Positions 46,393 through 58,440 of a DNA stretch of 64,000 nucleotides are shown in pieces. Numbering within the stretch: the stretch's first letter is position 1; every line of letters starts with the position of its first letter. The notes below the pieces were generated by a model. It was not told the origin of the DNA and ran no database searches. It was given only the letters and a program-made list of their open reading frames with translations. Source of the stretch: Capsicum annuum (taxonomy: Eukaryota; Streptophyta; Magnoliopsida; Solanales; Solanaceae). The stretch lies in the NCBI RefSeq assembly GCF_002878395.1, contig NC_061121.1, positions 137,418,671 to 137,482,670 of the forward strand, written 5' to 3'. A program made the translations under genes and the position numbers.

Positions 46393-47847
46393 TTATAACG
46401 CCCAACATACACTTCAATTTAAGTACAAGGAGATCATTTTCAATATAATTGTAAAACTTTGAGTTGGGGTCGAATCCACGAGGAGCAATGTGAGTGGTGA
46501 TTAAATAAGTTTGAAAGTAAAGTCACTTGCTAAATTAAATATATTATACAAATATTCTGGGGGTTTTGAATCATTTCAAATATATAATTATTTTTGGACT
46601 TCAAAAATACTAATTCGAGACTAATAATAATTAGAGAGTAATTAATTGGAAATGGATCTTGGGATTATGCTTTCCTAGGATAAAGTTATGCATGGGAATG
46701 TGATGATTTGGTGCAAATTCTAATCGTTAATGATGTGGTTTGCTAGGTTGAAAGTCCTTGAGGCTAGTTTGTCCACAAAGTCTCAAGGATGTCACTCATT
46801 GACCTTTTCGAGTAGCTAATGAGTGTGTCAATTCAAACTACCCAACACCTTAATTGGACATCCCTATTTCTAGAAAGATGCCCAAAATATAGCCTACTCT
46901 CCATTCACCCTTATTTCTAAGATAGCAAAAAGATAGTAAACTACATCAATTATTGTCCACTATTTCTTTTTCCCCTATAGCCCTCATTCAAGGAAGCTAT
47001 GGATTTTAAGTTCACCCATATCCCTTTTTCAAGGATGATGTGAGCTTTCAAGAGTTTAGGGTTTTCACCCACAATCTCATTTTTGAGTATTTGAGCCTTT
47101 CACCCACAAATCCCAACTAATTTAACCAAGAAATAGAAAAACCCATCATAAAAAAATTAGCATATACACAAATACATCACAACCTATACACAATTTCACT
47201 ATATTCTACCATAATCATGAAAGGAAGAACTAGTAACTCATGAAGATAATAAACAAAATATATCAAAATCTTCATCAATTTGATTCATGAAAAATAAAAA
47301 GAATGCGTACCACACTTTAAATTCCAATGAGTCCTCAATGGAATTTTTCAATTTTTTACTTAGGAGTAACTCTAATGTCTTCTTATTTCAAGAATAGTAC
47401 AAATTTTATTCCGATGTCCAAGTGATAAAACCGTAAATAAAGGATAGGATAAAAATCTCTAGAATTGTGAATGTCTCAAAAGATAAAGGGTTTAAGCCTA
47501 TAAAAGGAAATGGATTTGGTTGGGTGAAATTACAAAACTTTCCTTGGGAAAATTCTCGCTTAGCTACGATTGCGGTACTTTCGTATTTCTTGACTGGCTG
47601 CGATCATGAACCACAGACCACCATCGCAGTAACTGAGGATGGTTTCTGCTTCAGGTCTTCTAGTTGCACTTCTTCTTTCCTTTTTGATTGTTTTAACCTA
47701 TCCATATCTTTCCTTCTCATAACATGTGTGACTACAAAACATGGAAAATAGTGCATTTATTCACAAAGTTGTCTCATTTAAACATTCAAATCATAGTAGT
47801 ATGCACAAAAGTGGAGTCTAAATGAGTGTTAAATTTACCTCTCATCA
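46393..47847 (-). repeat. Element J: 5' LTR
   Basis: This LTR of about 1.46 kb aligns with the LTRs of C (shared GGGGTCGAATCCACGAGGAGCAA, GGGATTATGCTTTCCTAGG and the flanking phrases). It ends ..CTCATCA at 47847, matching the C LTR start. A GCGATCGC-type block is at about 47560-47640 (CTACGATTGCGG, GGCTGCGATCATG, CCATCGCAGTAACTG). J's 3' LTR is absent. Confidence 0.85.
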
Positions 47848-50209
47848 TTGTCCTAAATGCATAAAGTAATCTGCTCCCATACATCAAACCTTATTCAGCT
47901 ATCTAGAATTGACTATTACATTAAATGGTTAGTTGTTGGAATACTATTTTCATCTTAGATGAAGCTCTTAGATTACAGTAGTATGTTGTTTATTTTTATA
48001 GACTATAGCATTTTGTCTATTTCTGGTCAAACAATCTCTACCAACTGATTGTTGAATGATATTTGTGAACATCAAATCTTTGTTCGCCTTGAAATATTCT
48101 CCTATTTAGTTTTTGCTAGAGGAAATAGATAGCTAGCCAACATAATTCTTTATATCTCAGCAATATTAGTCTTTCCATTTCCATACTACCTTACCATTCA
48201 TGTTATTCATCCATTGCATTGTGAAATAGACCTATGAACACCTTAGCATAGTAATAACTTCTTGCAAATAGTTGCAGTGAATCCACATTAAAAAAATAAG
48301 TAGTTAATAGACTCCTTCTCAACTTCATAGTGAGGATAGATATTAATATAAACCATGCCCATTTTAAGATCCTTTTTCTTGTGTATAATCTTAACATTAT
48401 TTGTTTTTCAAGAAAGATGTCTATATTATTCAATTACTTACACGAATAATGTATCACAAATTTAGTGTTCATGTTTTTAATAAACACTAGCTAGACTATT
48501 TGCATACTACTTTTCTCCATCACACTATTTTTGTGACTTTTAATCCTCTAATTTGTCTATGTACTTTTGCTTTCAGTTGCAAATAACTTCTTAGTAATAT
48601 CTTCAACTTTAGTTCCATCCAAAAAAATTTCAACTGTAGGTCTAATGTCATACAATCCTAACTCTATAACCTTTTCGATAAATCAATCTTCGCATTCTAT
48701 GTGATATTGGCTCATAAAATGTGGTAGTTTTATTTATCTACTCTTAATTATTGCAGGATTTTTGTAATCTTTTATGGGAAGAAGAAAATAAATATATAAA
48801 TGTTGTCAAAGATGACATATTAACCATTTATTGTGAGTTTTTGTAATTTTTCAATTTGAGGTGTCTATAATTTCATGCTTTTGTTACTAGATCTATCAAA
48901 ACAGGCACTTGAGTTTGAAGCAGAACAACTTTATATGGTATGTTCTATTTTAATTCTTTTTATTAAATATATAAATATAATTTTATAGCATTTAGTCTCT
49001 AACTTTGGATATTTCTATTCTAAAATGTAATAAAGACTGAACTTTATCAGATGTCAACTTTTGATATATTTTTACTATTTATTACACAAGTTCAAAATCT
49101 ATGTTTAACAAAAAGCTGTATTTTATATTATTTGTATTTTATTAATATTGTGATAGCATAATTTGATAACTTACCTCTTTAACAAAAATTAGTATTGGGT
49201 ATGCCCAAAACGTAATACTTCAGCTATTCTAAGTAGAGATAAAGAGGCAATAACTAAATTCATACATTTTAAGGCTATGGAAGTAGGATATCAATATTGT
49301 AGAGTTGTAATTGCAATCCTTCTTAGTTTCTTAGTCTTTGTTTCTGGTGTATCCGATCATTCAAGGATGGTTTTGATCAACTCTTCCTTAATTCTTGATA
49401 GCAAATTTTTGCAGTATTTAGGGAAGTTCACTGGCACATAGAACTATCACTTTCTTTTTTTTTTTCAACAACAATTTCTATATTTAAACTCATGTCATAG
49501 TCTTACATATTGTTTTATAGCTGATATGATTGAAGATAGTAGAATCACATAACTTAGTGAGCTATAAGTCTAGATTTGACTTAGAATAATTGATTAATTA
49601 ATTAATGTATAGATTGCTTTTTCTTTCACATGCCAACCATATGCTTAGGTATCTATTGGAGTTTTTAATGACAAAAATCACATGTTTAAATTTAATTGCA
49701 GCTTTCGAGATCTCTAATTATCCATTCATTAATTTGTTGCTCATATCATTTTGTTTTTATGCTTTAGACAATTCTTTTTATCTGATTCTAGACTATTATT
49801 ATTAATTAAATAACATGTGAAAGACACTAATATGTTATGAATACTACCATTTTGAGTCAAGTATTAACACTTCAAATGCAATCTTAATTTTTTTCGTCTC
49901 CATATCCATTGGTATAAAAGGAGAGAATAGCATCAAGACTGCTTTCAAGTTCATCATCACTACACTATTTCTACTTTGGAGGAAACCAACATATCTATTT
50001 TTTGTTTAGGAGATATTTAGGATATCTCAGTTAGATTTTCTTATTGGACATACTTTACTTTTATTTAAGGAACTTGTAATAAGATATTACCACATAATTT
50101 TAGTTGTTCCTAATTATATGATATGAGTATTTTATTGTATTTTATTATTATTTGTCATATTTATTATTTTATTTTTAATTTATGCATTTTTTATTTTAAA
50201 ATATAAATG
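47848..50209. other. Unassigned AT-rich stretch
   Basis: This is the only multi-kilobase part of the window with no recognisable retroelement. It is very AT-rich and has no ORF over about 76 codons with a familiar protein. A segment at about 48890-48936 has an AG acceptor-like left edge and a GT donor-like right edge around DLSKQALEFEAEQLYM, and could be a stray exon. This is weak. It could equally be the body of the CACTA element whose end follows, or host intergenic DNA. Confidence 0.4.
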
Positions 50210-50778
50210 CCAATATTAATTTATTAAATGTCACAAAATGTTTGTTATTAGTGACAAGTGATTTTATCATTAAAGGTGTAGGTGACTATAATAAACTTTT
50301 TAAGACAAATATTTTTGTCACAAAATAACTTGTCATAAGTTGACTATATTTAGTGACAAAAATGTATTTGTCCTAGTATATGCACTCATTAGTGATGAAA
50401 TTATATTTTTTAACTACGAAGTATATATAATGTTAGGGACAATTGGTTTCGTCACTAATTAAACTAAACTAATTAGTGATATTAGTTTTTTTCAGTATTA
50501 ATAACTTTTTAATGACAAAATCATATTATCAACTACAAAATAATTACAAATTTTATGACAAAAAACTTCATCACAAATGTCGTGATATTTGGGAATGACT
50601 ATTTGTTTTATCGGTAATAAAACTTTTCAAGCGAAAAAGTACTAAATTGATATTGTATACATTTAGCGACCCATGTTTAGGGACAACTTATTAATAGAAT
50701 TTTATTCATAAAACAATATTTTTTGTGACAACTTATGGTTTATAGGTGATGAAATCATTTGTCACTAATAATTGATTT
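50210..50778 (-). mobile_element. CACTA-type transposon terminal region
   Basis: Dense repeats of TTAGTGACAAA / TTTGTCACTAA and related words occur in both orientations (for example about 50250, 50318, 50358, 50393, 50440, 50755). The right end is ATTGATTTGTTGTTGTG, which reversed is CACAACAACAAATCAAT, close to the CACTACAA... ends of plant CACTA elements. Subterminal repeat arrays of this kind bind the element's transposase in the CACTA superfamily (established). The other end and any transposase gene were not identified. Confidence 0.6.
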
Positions 50779-50779
50779 G

Positions 50780-51165
50780 TTGTTGTGAGTTATTCTGGGT
50801 TAGGCTGGTTTGATAGTTTTAGTACAATGCCTAGGGCATGTTATGATTGTGGGTCCTTCATCCATTTCTCTTGAGATTGTGTAAGTCATGAGGAAGTTGT
50901 TCCAACAACTCAAAGAATTCTACCTATTAGTGCAGTACCCCATACAACAAAAGGTGGTATGCATGGTCATTAGAGTGGTCCTCAGAGAGCTTGTAAAGGT
51001 CCTCATAAAGGTAGGATAGGAGATTGGTTAGGTGCTAAGTCAGTTGGCAGGCATTGTCTATTGTATGTCTTATTTGGTAGACCCAAAGTAGAGTCTTTAG
51101 TTGTTATTATTACATGTATGGTTTTAGTGTACCAATAGTTGACTACTTCTTTATTTGATCTGGGA
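50780..51165 (+). pseudogene. Element K: C-terminal Gag fragment
   Basis: Starts abruptly after the CACTA end with a Gly/Phe/Ser stretch, then the zinc knuckle CYDCGSFIHFS-stop-DC at about 50838-50880, whose stop (TGA) replaces Arg. Gln/Arg/Gly-rich sequence follows. The N-terminal Gag and 5' LTR of K are absent. Confidence 0.75.
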
Positions 51166-51650
51166 TCCACTTATTCTTATTTATCACCTTATTATGCATT
51201 ACAGTAAGAGTTATCTTAGGATTTTTTATTTCTATTTTTTTTTGTATCTATTCCCGTGGGTGATTCTTTAGTAGTGAATCAGGTTTATAGATCTTATGTT
51301 TTGAAAGTTCAAGAGTTTGATACTTATGTTGATCTTATTGTATTAGATATGGTAAATTTTGATGTGATTCTAGGCATGGACTGGTTATCTCCCTATCACG
51401 TGGTTTTGGATTGTTATGCAAAAACCATTAACTTAGACATGCCCGATATACCCCTAATTTTATGCTAGGGATCCATTAGTTGAAAGTCAACGGGGATTAT
51501 TTCTTATGTTTAGGGTAGAAGGCTTATTTTGAAGGGTTTTGAATCATTCCTCGCTTATATTCATGATGTTGCTGTGGAGAGTCTCTCACTTGATTCTATT
51601 TTTATAATCTTTGGGTTTCATGATTTTTTTCTTACCAGTCAACCTGGTCT
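51150..51650 (+). pseudogene. Element K: protease
   Basis: SLFDLGSTYSYLSPYYA (about 51150-51200) has the catalytic Asp region. After a stretch containing an eight-T run, the open frame 51256-51468 gives GDSLVVNQVYRSYVLKV and LIVLDMVNFDVILGMDWLSP followed by DCYAKTINLDMP. This is a well-kept protease of the A/B/L type, cut by a T-run frameshift. Confidence 0.85.
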
Positions 51651-52560
51651 TTCTTTTGAGCATGATATTGAGTTAATTATTGATCTTTAACAAGACACTC
51701 AACCTATTTCTATGGAACCTTATCGTATTGATTCTACTGAGCTTAAGGAGCTAAATTTTTAGCTACATGATCTTCTAGATTAGGTTTTATTTGGTTTAGT
51801 GTGACACCTAGGGTGCTTATATCTTATTTTGTCAAGAAGAAAGATGTCTCCTTCATATGTGTATAGACTATAGGTAACGTAATAAGGTGATGATGAAGAA
51901 CATATTCTTATGCCTTATAATTTATGATTTATTTGAGTAGCTCCAGGGAGTAGAGGTGTTCTCTATGATTGATTTGAGGTCTAGTTATCATTAGTTGAGG
52001 ATTTGGGCTAAGGACATCCCAAAGGCAGCCTTTAGAATTTGTTATGGTCATTATGAGTTCCTGATGATATCTTTTGGCTGACTAATTCCCAACTGGATTT
52101 ATTTATTTAGTGAACTGCATGTTTAGGCTTTATTTGGATTCTTTCATGATTGTTTTTATCGACATCATTCATTTTTATTCAAGGAGTAGGTAGGAACATA
52201 TGCAGCATTTGAGAATTGAGCTCCAAACTTTGCGAGATCATATGTTTTTTTTTCAAATTCTCAAAGTGTATGTTTTGGCTAGAGTCGATGATATTCCTAT
52301 GATACATGGTGTCTAAGGATGAGATTATGGTGGACCCAATAAAGATTAAGGCTATTTGTTATTAGGTCAGGCCTACTTCTCCATCTAAGGTTCATAGCTT
52401 TATTTGTTTGGCTAATTATTATAGGAGGTTCATTGAGGGTTTTGCCACTATTGTAGTGCCAATGACCATATTAAATTGAAAGTAGGTCTCTTTCCAGTGG
52501 ATTGAGGAGTGTGAGTTGAGATTTTGAAATCTTAAGGGATTTCTTACTTTAGCTCATGTA
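51650..52560 (+). pseudogene. Element K: reverse transcriptase
   Basis: Broken RT motifs in order: ISMEPYRIDSTELKELNF (about 51710-51760), a VKKKDVSF-like block (51825-51860), and MSFWLTNSQ-like sequence (about 52065-52095). The catalytic box reads FIDI (52155-52166), so the second Asp of the pair is Ile. VHSFICLANYYRRFIEGFATI marks the thumb (about 52388-52455). There are many stops and shifts, and it is clearly dead. Confidence 0.82.
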
Positions 52561-53000
52561 TTGACTCTTCTTGTTGAAGGTAAGTGATTCACCATATATT
52601 GCAATGCTTTTAATACTGGTTTGGGTTTTGTGTTGATTTAGTAAAGTTATGTTATTGCTTTTGCATTGAGGTAGCTGAAGGAACACGAGCAGAAAGCCCC
52701 CACTCATGATTTAGAGTTAGTAGTGATAGATTTTGCACTTCAGATTTAGAGGCATGATCATTATAGCATGCATTGTGAGATCTACATTGATCATTATAGT
52801 TTTTAATATCTTATGTCCTAGAGAGAGCTTAATTTTTTATAGCATAGATGGATGGAGTTGCTTAAGAATTATTACATTTCTATTCTATATCATCTAGGAA
52901 AGGAAAAAATAAAAGAGGATGCCTTAAGCTAATAGGTAGTTAGTATAGGTAGCTTGACTTCTATCTCAGTTACTCAGAGGCTATTAAAGTGGGACATCTT
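52560..53000 (+). pseudogene. Element K: RNase H
   Basis: FTIYCNAFNTGLGFVLI (about 52590-52640) has Asn where the catalytic Asp should be. HEQKAPTHDLELVVIDFALQI follows (about 52687-52750), and then ELLKNYYISILYHLGKE (about 52856-52905). It lies directly after the RT thumb. Inactive by residue loss and stops. Confidence 0.82.
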
Positions 53001-54424
53001 ATTTATAGCAAATTTAATAGTGTGATATGATATTTATAAACTAAGAAGAATTCATGCTAGTGTTGATGTGAGGTTTACATTATTTAAGTATATTCTGGGC
53101 TATTTGTTGAAGGATATGAGACTTTGTATTATTTGTGATCAGCTATTGAGTGGAGAGTCCAAGAAGGCTACTATAGATTCTGAGGTTATTCTATGATTTT
53201 ATAGCCGTATTTGTGTTTCAAAGGTTGGAAACATAATTGAGTGGATTTTGCGTGAGGCTCATAACTCCAGATATTTTATTCACCTTGGTACAACTAATAT
53301 GTATGGAGATTTGAGGAAACATTATTAGTGGAGTGTCCTGAAGAGAGATGTGGTCGACTTTGTTGCTCATTGCCTATGTTGTCAATAGGTGAAGACCGAT
53401 CAACAGAGACCTGGTGACTTCATTCAGAGATCGCCTATTCCTAAGTGGAAGTGGAAGCAGATCACCATGGACCTTATTAGTGGGTTTTCTTAGACATCTT
53501 ATGGTTATGAGGGTATTTGGGTTACTTTGAATTGGTCATCCAAATTAGCATATTTCATTCCTATATAGATATCCTTCTGAGTTGAGAGGTTAGCACTATC
53601 TATGTTTGTGAGGTAATAAACTTGCATGGAGTGCCTATATTTATCTTCTCAAACTAGAGCTCAATGTTCACTTCTACCTTTTGGAGAGCTTTTCAAGAGG
53701 AGTTGGGTACTTAGGCAGATCTTAGCATAACTTTTTACCTTTAGACCAACAATCAGTCAGATCAGACTATTCAAGTTATTAAGGATATGCTTCGAGCTAG
53801 TTTTATGGACTTTGGGGGTTAGTAAGAGCAACACTTGGTTTTGGCAGAGTTTGCGTATAATAATAAATACCATCAAATTATTAAGATGACACCATTTGAG
53901 CTCTATATGATAGGCATTGTCATTCTATAATTAGTTGGTTAGTCATCTCAAATATTAGACCCCATGATACTGACTTATTTTAGGAGTTCTTGGATAGAGT
54001 CAGGGTGATTTTGGATGGGTTGAGGACAACTCAGAGTAGAAAGAAGGCTTATATAGATTGTCTTTGTGGCTTAAGGTTTGGAGTTGGAGAATGGGTATTC
54101 CTTCGAGTATTAACATGAAAGATATGATGAGGTTCTAGAGGAAAGGCAAGATCAACCTCAGATATATTAAACCTTTTGAGTTCCTTTGTAAAGTTGGAGA
54201 GGTATCTTATGAGTTATACTTACTCTCAGATTTTGTTGTTGTTCATCTATTTTTTGAGTTTCTATGTTATGAAAGAACATTTCTATTGAGTCTCATATGC
54301 TTTGGTGGGACTCAAATTACTTGGATGAGCGTTAACCTTCATGGAAGAGTTGGTTTTCTTATTAGCTAGGGATGCCAGGCTGTTGCGCTCTATGGAGGTT
54401 CTAGTGGTTAAGGTTTAGTATAGG
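53000..54424 (+). pseudogene. Element K: integrase, truncated tail
   Basis: The zinc region includes HLGTTNMYGDLRKHY and VDFVAHCLCCQ (about 53282-53390). The core begins ITMDLISGFS-like sequence (about 53462-53490), with later pieces RDMLRASFMDFGG and LAEFAYNNKYHQIIKM (about 53785-53890). The C-terminal side has KINLRYIKPFEFLCKVGEVSYELYL (about 54150-54225) and SLTFMEELVFLLARDARLLRSMEVLVVKV. It then meets LTR sequence directly, and about 40 residues of the expected chromodomain-like tail are missing. Confidence 0.82.
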
Positions 54425-54427
54425 TGT

Positions 54428-54541
54428 AGTAGCCTAATTCTTGGTAATTTGTGTAAATTAGTTATTTTTGTGTAATTTGACTATTTTATCCCTTTTCGGG
54501 GTTGAATTATAGTGTTTCTAAGGAGTAGCCTAATTCTTGGT
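54428..54541. repeat. 18-bp direct repeat at the K/L LTR start
   Basis: AGTAGCCTAATTCTTGGT occurs at 54428-54445 and again, identical, at 54524-54541. Related LTRs have a different sequence (GGGTGTGGGGATG box) at the second position, so the second copy is a local rearrangement. Confidence 0.85.
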
Positions 54542-54944
54542 GTTGTTTTTGATGTATTTTGGTGTTATTTATGTGAGGTTGTAGTTTTTGGTTTCTTAAA
54601 GGCTCATTAGTTGACTTTGGTCAACATATTTTGATCTATTCATTAGATGGAAACACGAACAATGCTAGTAGATCCAGAATATTGACTTTAGGTTGATAAC
54701 GTAGTTGGTATGGTTTTACAACTTTTATATCTCATTTCAACCCTTTGTATTGAAAATAATGAAACTAGGTTTCGGGGGTCAATTATGTGAAAACAATGTT
54801 TTTTGAAAAAAATTATTATGGCGATTGAGTATGGATCATCTAGTTTAATTGGGTTGCATATTTTGTTTGCATAATCAAGATTCCAGATGAATCTCCAGGG
54901 GTCTGCGAAGACATGGAATTCTCCAAGTCTGTAGCTGGCACAGT

Positions 54945-55205
54945 ATTCAGCTAGTGTACTTGCTTAAGTTATGCTTTGGTCACTTAAGTGACTTGGCCTA
55001 AAAGCCAAAATATTTCCTAAGCGACACCATCCTTGCTTAGGCGATGGCCTGGTCACTTATGTGATACTGGCAAGTCATATAGTTGTCGCTTAAGCAACTA
55101 CCAAGCCATGTAGTGATGAGGCGGGCATCTCTTAAGAGACGCCTGGTCGCTTAAGCGATAGCTTCCCATAGGACCTCATTGTCTCTTAGCCGATCCCTAG
55201 GTACT
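54945..55205. repeat. CTTAAG-type word block in the K/L LTR
   Basis: Words include TTGCTTAAGTTATG, GTCACTTAAGTGACTT, TTTCCTAAGCGACA, TTGCTTAGGCGATGG, TGTCGCTTAAGCAAC, ATCTCTTAAGAGACG, GTCGCTTAAGCGATAG and GTCTCTTAGCCGATCC. Two are perfect palindromes of 10 bp or more. The block starts about 520 bp into the LTR, as in LTR A, whose words are of the GCGATCGC kind. Confidence 0.82.
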
Positions 55206-56215
55206 TTATTTTCCCTTTTTGTAGATTTGTTACACAATTTTCTAGACTTGGAGCTTGGGGTTAAAGTTTTTGAGTTTTTTTCTTCCATTTCAAAGCATGG
55301 GTAAGCTCCAAAACTCCTATTTCAACTACTTTTCTTCAGTTATATCATATAAATCATGTTTAAATATAGATTTAAACATGAAATTTGGGGATTTTGATGC
55401 AAAAGGAACAAAACATTATTTTTTCTATTCAAACCCCAATTTCACTCCATTTTCAGCTGGGGTTTCTCCTATGAGTTCATTTAAACATGGAAAATAATAT
55501 TTTTGGACAAAAATTCTAGTTTTACCCTTTTTTCCAAACCATTTTGCAATCTATTTGTTCCGTAATTCAAAAGTGGGTAATATTTGTATCGATGACTTTC
55601 TTTTGACACATAGGTTCTTTAATTATGTGTTTTACCTAATTTTTGGATCCATGAATACGGTGAAAGCTACAGACTGAAGGCTCTTTTAATAGATTTTCTA
55701 AATTCGAGGTAGGTTATGAATTGAATTTTTTTACTAGGTTGGATAGTTAATAATAATGTAAAAGCATGCTAAGAGTATGGGGTTGTATCATGGAAAATGT
55801 GTTTAAGTAATTTGTGTTCCCGTGTAAGGGCCTATACGATTAATATTTGGTGTTTTTTAGACATTATTTATTATGTGTGACCGTGTGGGGCCTTATATGA
55901 TGTTGTTTGCATGGTATTGATATACGTATGTTTAGTTACACTATTTTTGGTGGATAAAGCCTAGATTTTATGAATTACTACATCTTCCTACCTATTTAAC
56001 GTATTATTTAATATTTTGAGACAAGTTTTAATCCTTTTTGGACTATTATTATTTGACTTTACTACATAAGTGTGTAGTTTGACTCTGATCTAGGATTCTT
56101 GCCTTGGGTTTAGGTATTGATTCTTCTTTTCATATAAGTTTGGGTGATATGCTTACTTGTTAAGGTTTTCTGCAATAAGTACCACCATGACCTTTGTTTT
56201 ATGGTTATGACAAAT

Positions 56216-56227
56216 TGGTATTAGAGC
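56216..56227 (+). other. Element L primer-binding site
   Basis: TGGTATTAGAGC matches the initiator-Met site with one C-to-T change, 3 bp after the LTR. Confidence 0.9.
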
Positions 56228-56418
56228 AGCCAGGGTCATTGGTCTCAATAATATAAGAACAGGGTGTCCAATAGAGTATCACGGATTGGTACATAGACTT
56301 TTGTATCTATATTCTAGAGGCTATAACATGGCTTTAGGAAACTTCACTTATTTTAATCTATATTGTGTGGATTGTTCATACCTTGTTTCTAAGTTATTTT
56401 TACTCTGTTTTGCACATA

Positions 56419-57800
56419 TGGTGAGGATTAGATCTAGTGAATCTAGTTGATCCATTATATGTGGAGAGAGCCCAATCTAGGGGCGAGTTGTAAGTCATGG
56501 TCAGGATTTACGTAGAGCATTGGAACGAGAATTTGTCTCATCCAGAGATAGCACTAGAAGACAATTCGTTGAGCCTAAATTTATGGGTCCTACTCCGATC
56601 CTACAGAGTTCTTTTGCCCCTGTTTTAGAGGGGTTGATTTGGTTATTGACCCATCTGGAGGGTACTCATATGAGTGCACCTGGTGTGTTCCAGCTCTGAG
56701 TTTTGTACTTACATCTGTACCAGAGTCTGCCTATGGTGTTCTTTCAATTTAGATTATAGATTCTCCTACTGTTCCGCTATTTTCTTATGGTACTCCATAG
56801 ACTCTGAGTAGGATTCCTGTTTTAGTGCCTCTATCTAAGTATGGTGTTACAAAATTTGGAAATCGACCTTTTTCCATGATGCCTCTTTTTATGGGTTCTC
56901 AGCTAGCCAAGTTTACTATGCCTTCTATTATTGTGAGTATAAGTATGTCTTTAGAGAATCAGAAGAGGTTTGAAAGATTCACTCGTTTGGTTCCTTCTAG
57001 GTTGGTGAGGCTATAGGTGAGGATGCCTATGAATTCTTAATGGATTGTCATAAGAAGTTGCATAACCTTAGTTTACTTGAATTGCACGGGGTTTCTCGCT
57101 CTACTTACTAATTAAGAGATCCAATCAGAGATTAGTGAAGGTTAGTTCTGGGTTGCCGATCACTCAAAAGAGATGAACTGGGATCAATTTGCGGAGGCCT
57201 TTTTTGATAGGTTTGTGCAATTATAATTTGAGGGATCATATGAGAGATGAGTTTAATCAGTTGGATCAGGGCTCTGTGATTATTGTAGAGTGTGAGGGAT
57301 GATTCTATTCCTTGTCTAGATATTTTAATGCCAGTATTGCCATTGATTCTGAGAAGATTCAGGAGTTTGTGAAGGGTTTAGATATTTATCTTCATCTTGC
57401 TATAACTTAGATAATAGTGTATGAAGCATCGCTTCAATTCATTATGGATCATGCTAAAATGACTGAGTTTATTCTTCTAGCATCTCAGAGAGGGACCAAA
57501 AAGTCGTCTGGGTAAGTTCAAAGGTTGCACTTCTCGATGTATAGATTTTAGAGTCAGTCATAAATATCATGGTAGAACAGTGTAAGAAACCTTGTAGAGT
57601 TTTGATAGTTGATATTTTGGTTTGGCAGCTTTGGGTTATCATCCTAGTTCAGCCTTACCTCTTTCCATTAAGTCTAGTAAAAGGTTTGCTATGTGTGTCA
57701 TGAGATTGGCCATGTGGCGAAGGACTATCCCCTCCGTATTTTTAAAGCTAAACTTATATCAGTTGTGATAGTTAAAGTTTATATTTGAGATGCGAGACTA
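56419..57800 (+). pseudogene. Element L: Gag
   Basis: A likely start is the ATG at 56419 (MVRIRSSESS). The N-terminal variable region is broken by several stops. The best capsid block is RDHMRDEFNQLDQGSVIIVE (about 57233-57290), followed by SLSRYFNASIAID and KIQEFVKGLDIYLHLAIT (about 57355-57410). A zinc knuckle is readable at about 57690-57730 as CYVCHEIGHVAKDY, with the last Cys changed to Tyr. The same Gag type is seen in B and G. Confidence 0.82.
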
Positions 57801-57859
57801 AGAGGTAGTAGTTCCTGTGGTGATGGTCGATGGACTAGACGAAGGCAGAGACTTTCAAT

Positions 57860-58440
57860 GTTATCATCACAAGTATGATTCCAGTTAGTTTTAAATCTAC
57901 ACTTGTGTTATTTGATTTGTGGTTGACTTTCTCCAATGTCTCTGCACAATTTTCTTTGGGGTTTTATTATGCTACAGAGCCTCTTGCCATGTTTTTTATG
58001 TATCTACCCCTGTAGGAGAACTTTTAGTGGTGGATCGGGTGCACCAATCTTGTGTTATGACATTTGCTAGGTGTAAGACTTGGGTAGATGTGATAGTAGT
58101 AGATATGGTAGACTTTGATGTCATCTTGGGTATGGATTGGTTAGCTCCTCATCATGTTGTCATAGATTGTTATGCTAAGACCGTGACCTTATCTTCGCTG
58201 TGTGTGCTAGGGAGAACTTTCAAGTATGTGCTTTATTCAGGTCCTAAGAGAGTTATATCTTTTCTCCAAGCTCATCGCTTGGTTGAGATAATGTGTTTGT
58301 CTTATTTAGTTTATATTCACGATACTTGTATTTTATCACCTTTTTCTTTAAATTATATTTTTATTGATTACGAGTTCATGGATATTTTTTCTATGAATTT
58401 GCTTGGTATGCCTTCATATTATGATATTGATTGAGCGATT
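57860..58440 (+). pseudogene. Element L: protease and linker
   Basis: The open frame 57919-58434 is one of the longest coding runs in the window. VSTPVGELLVVDRVHQSCVM, WVDVIVVDMVDFDVILGMDW (58082-58140) and DCYAKTVTL form the C-terminal half of the protease. The active-site strand just before it (about 57890-57915, TLVLFDL) has lost its Gly-containing motif. The linker shows YLVYIHDTCILSPFSL and a YEFMDIFSMNLLGMPSYYDI stretch, as in A and B. Confidence 0.88.

Larger units (their letters stand above)
54425..56212 (+). repeat. LTR shared by elements K and L
   Basis: This LTR of about 1.79 kb is preceded by the integrase tail of K and followed by a primer site and gag of L. It therefore acts as 3' LTR for K and 5' LTR for L. 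It is the A/B/L family, but about 0.8 kb shorter than LTR A owing to an internal deletion in the 3' half. It ends ATGGTTATGACA at 56212. A CTTAAG-type word block is at 54945-55205. An 18-bp repeat of the LTR start recurs 96 bp in. Confidence 0.87.

Noticed and set aside
32500..56212. G and K as two halves of one interrupted element
   Set aside because: G is cut in gag and K starts in gag, but their LTR starts differ clearly, so they are separate elements.
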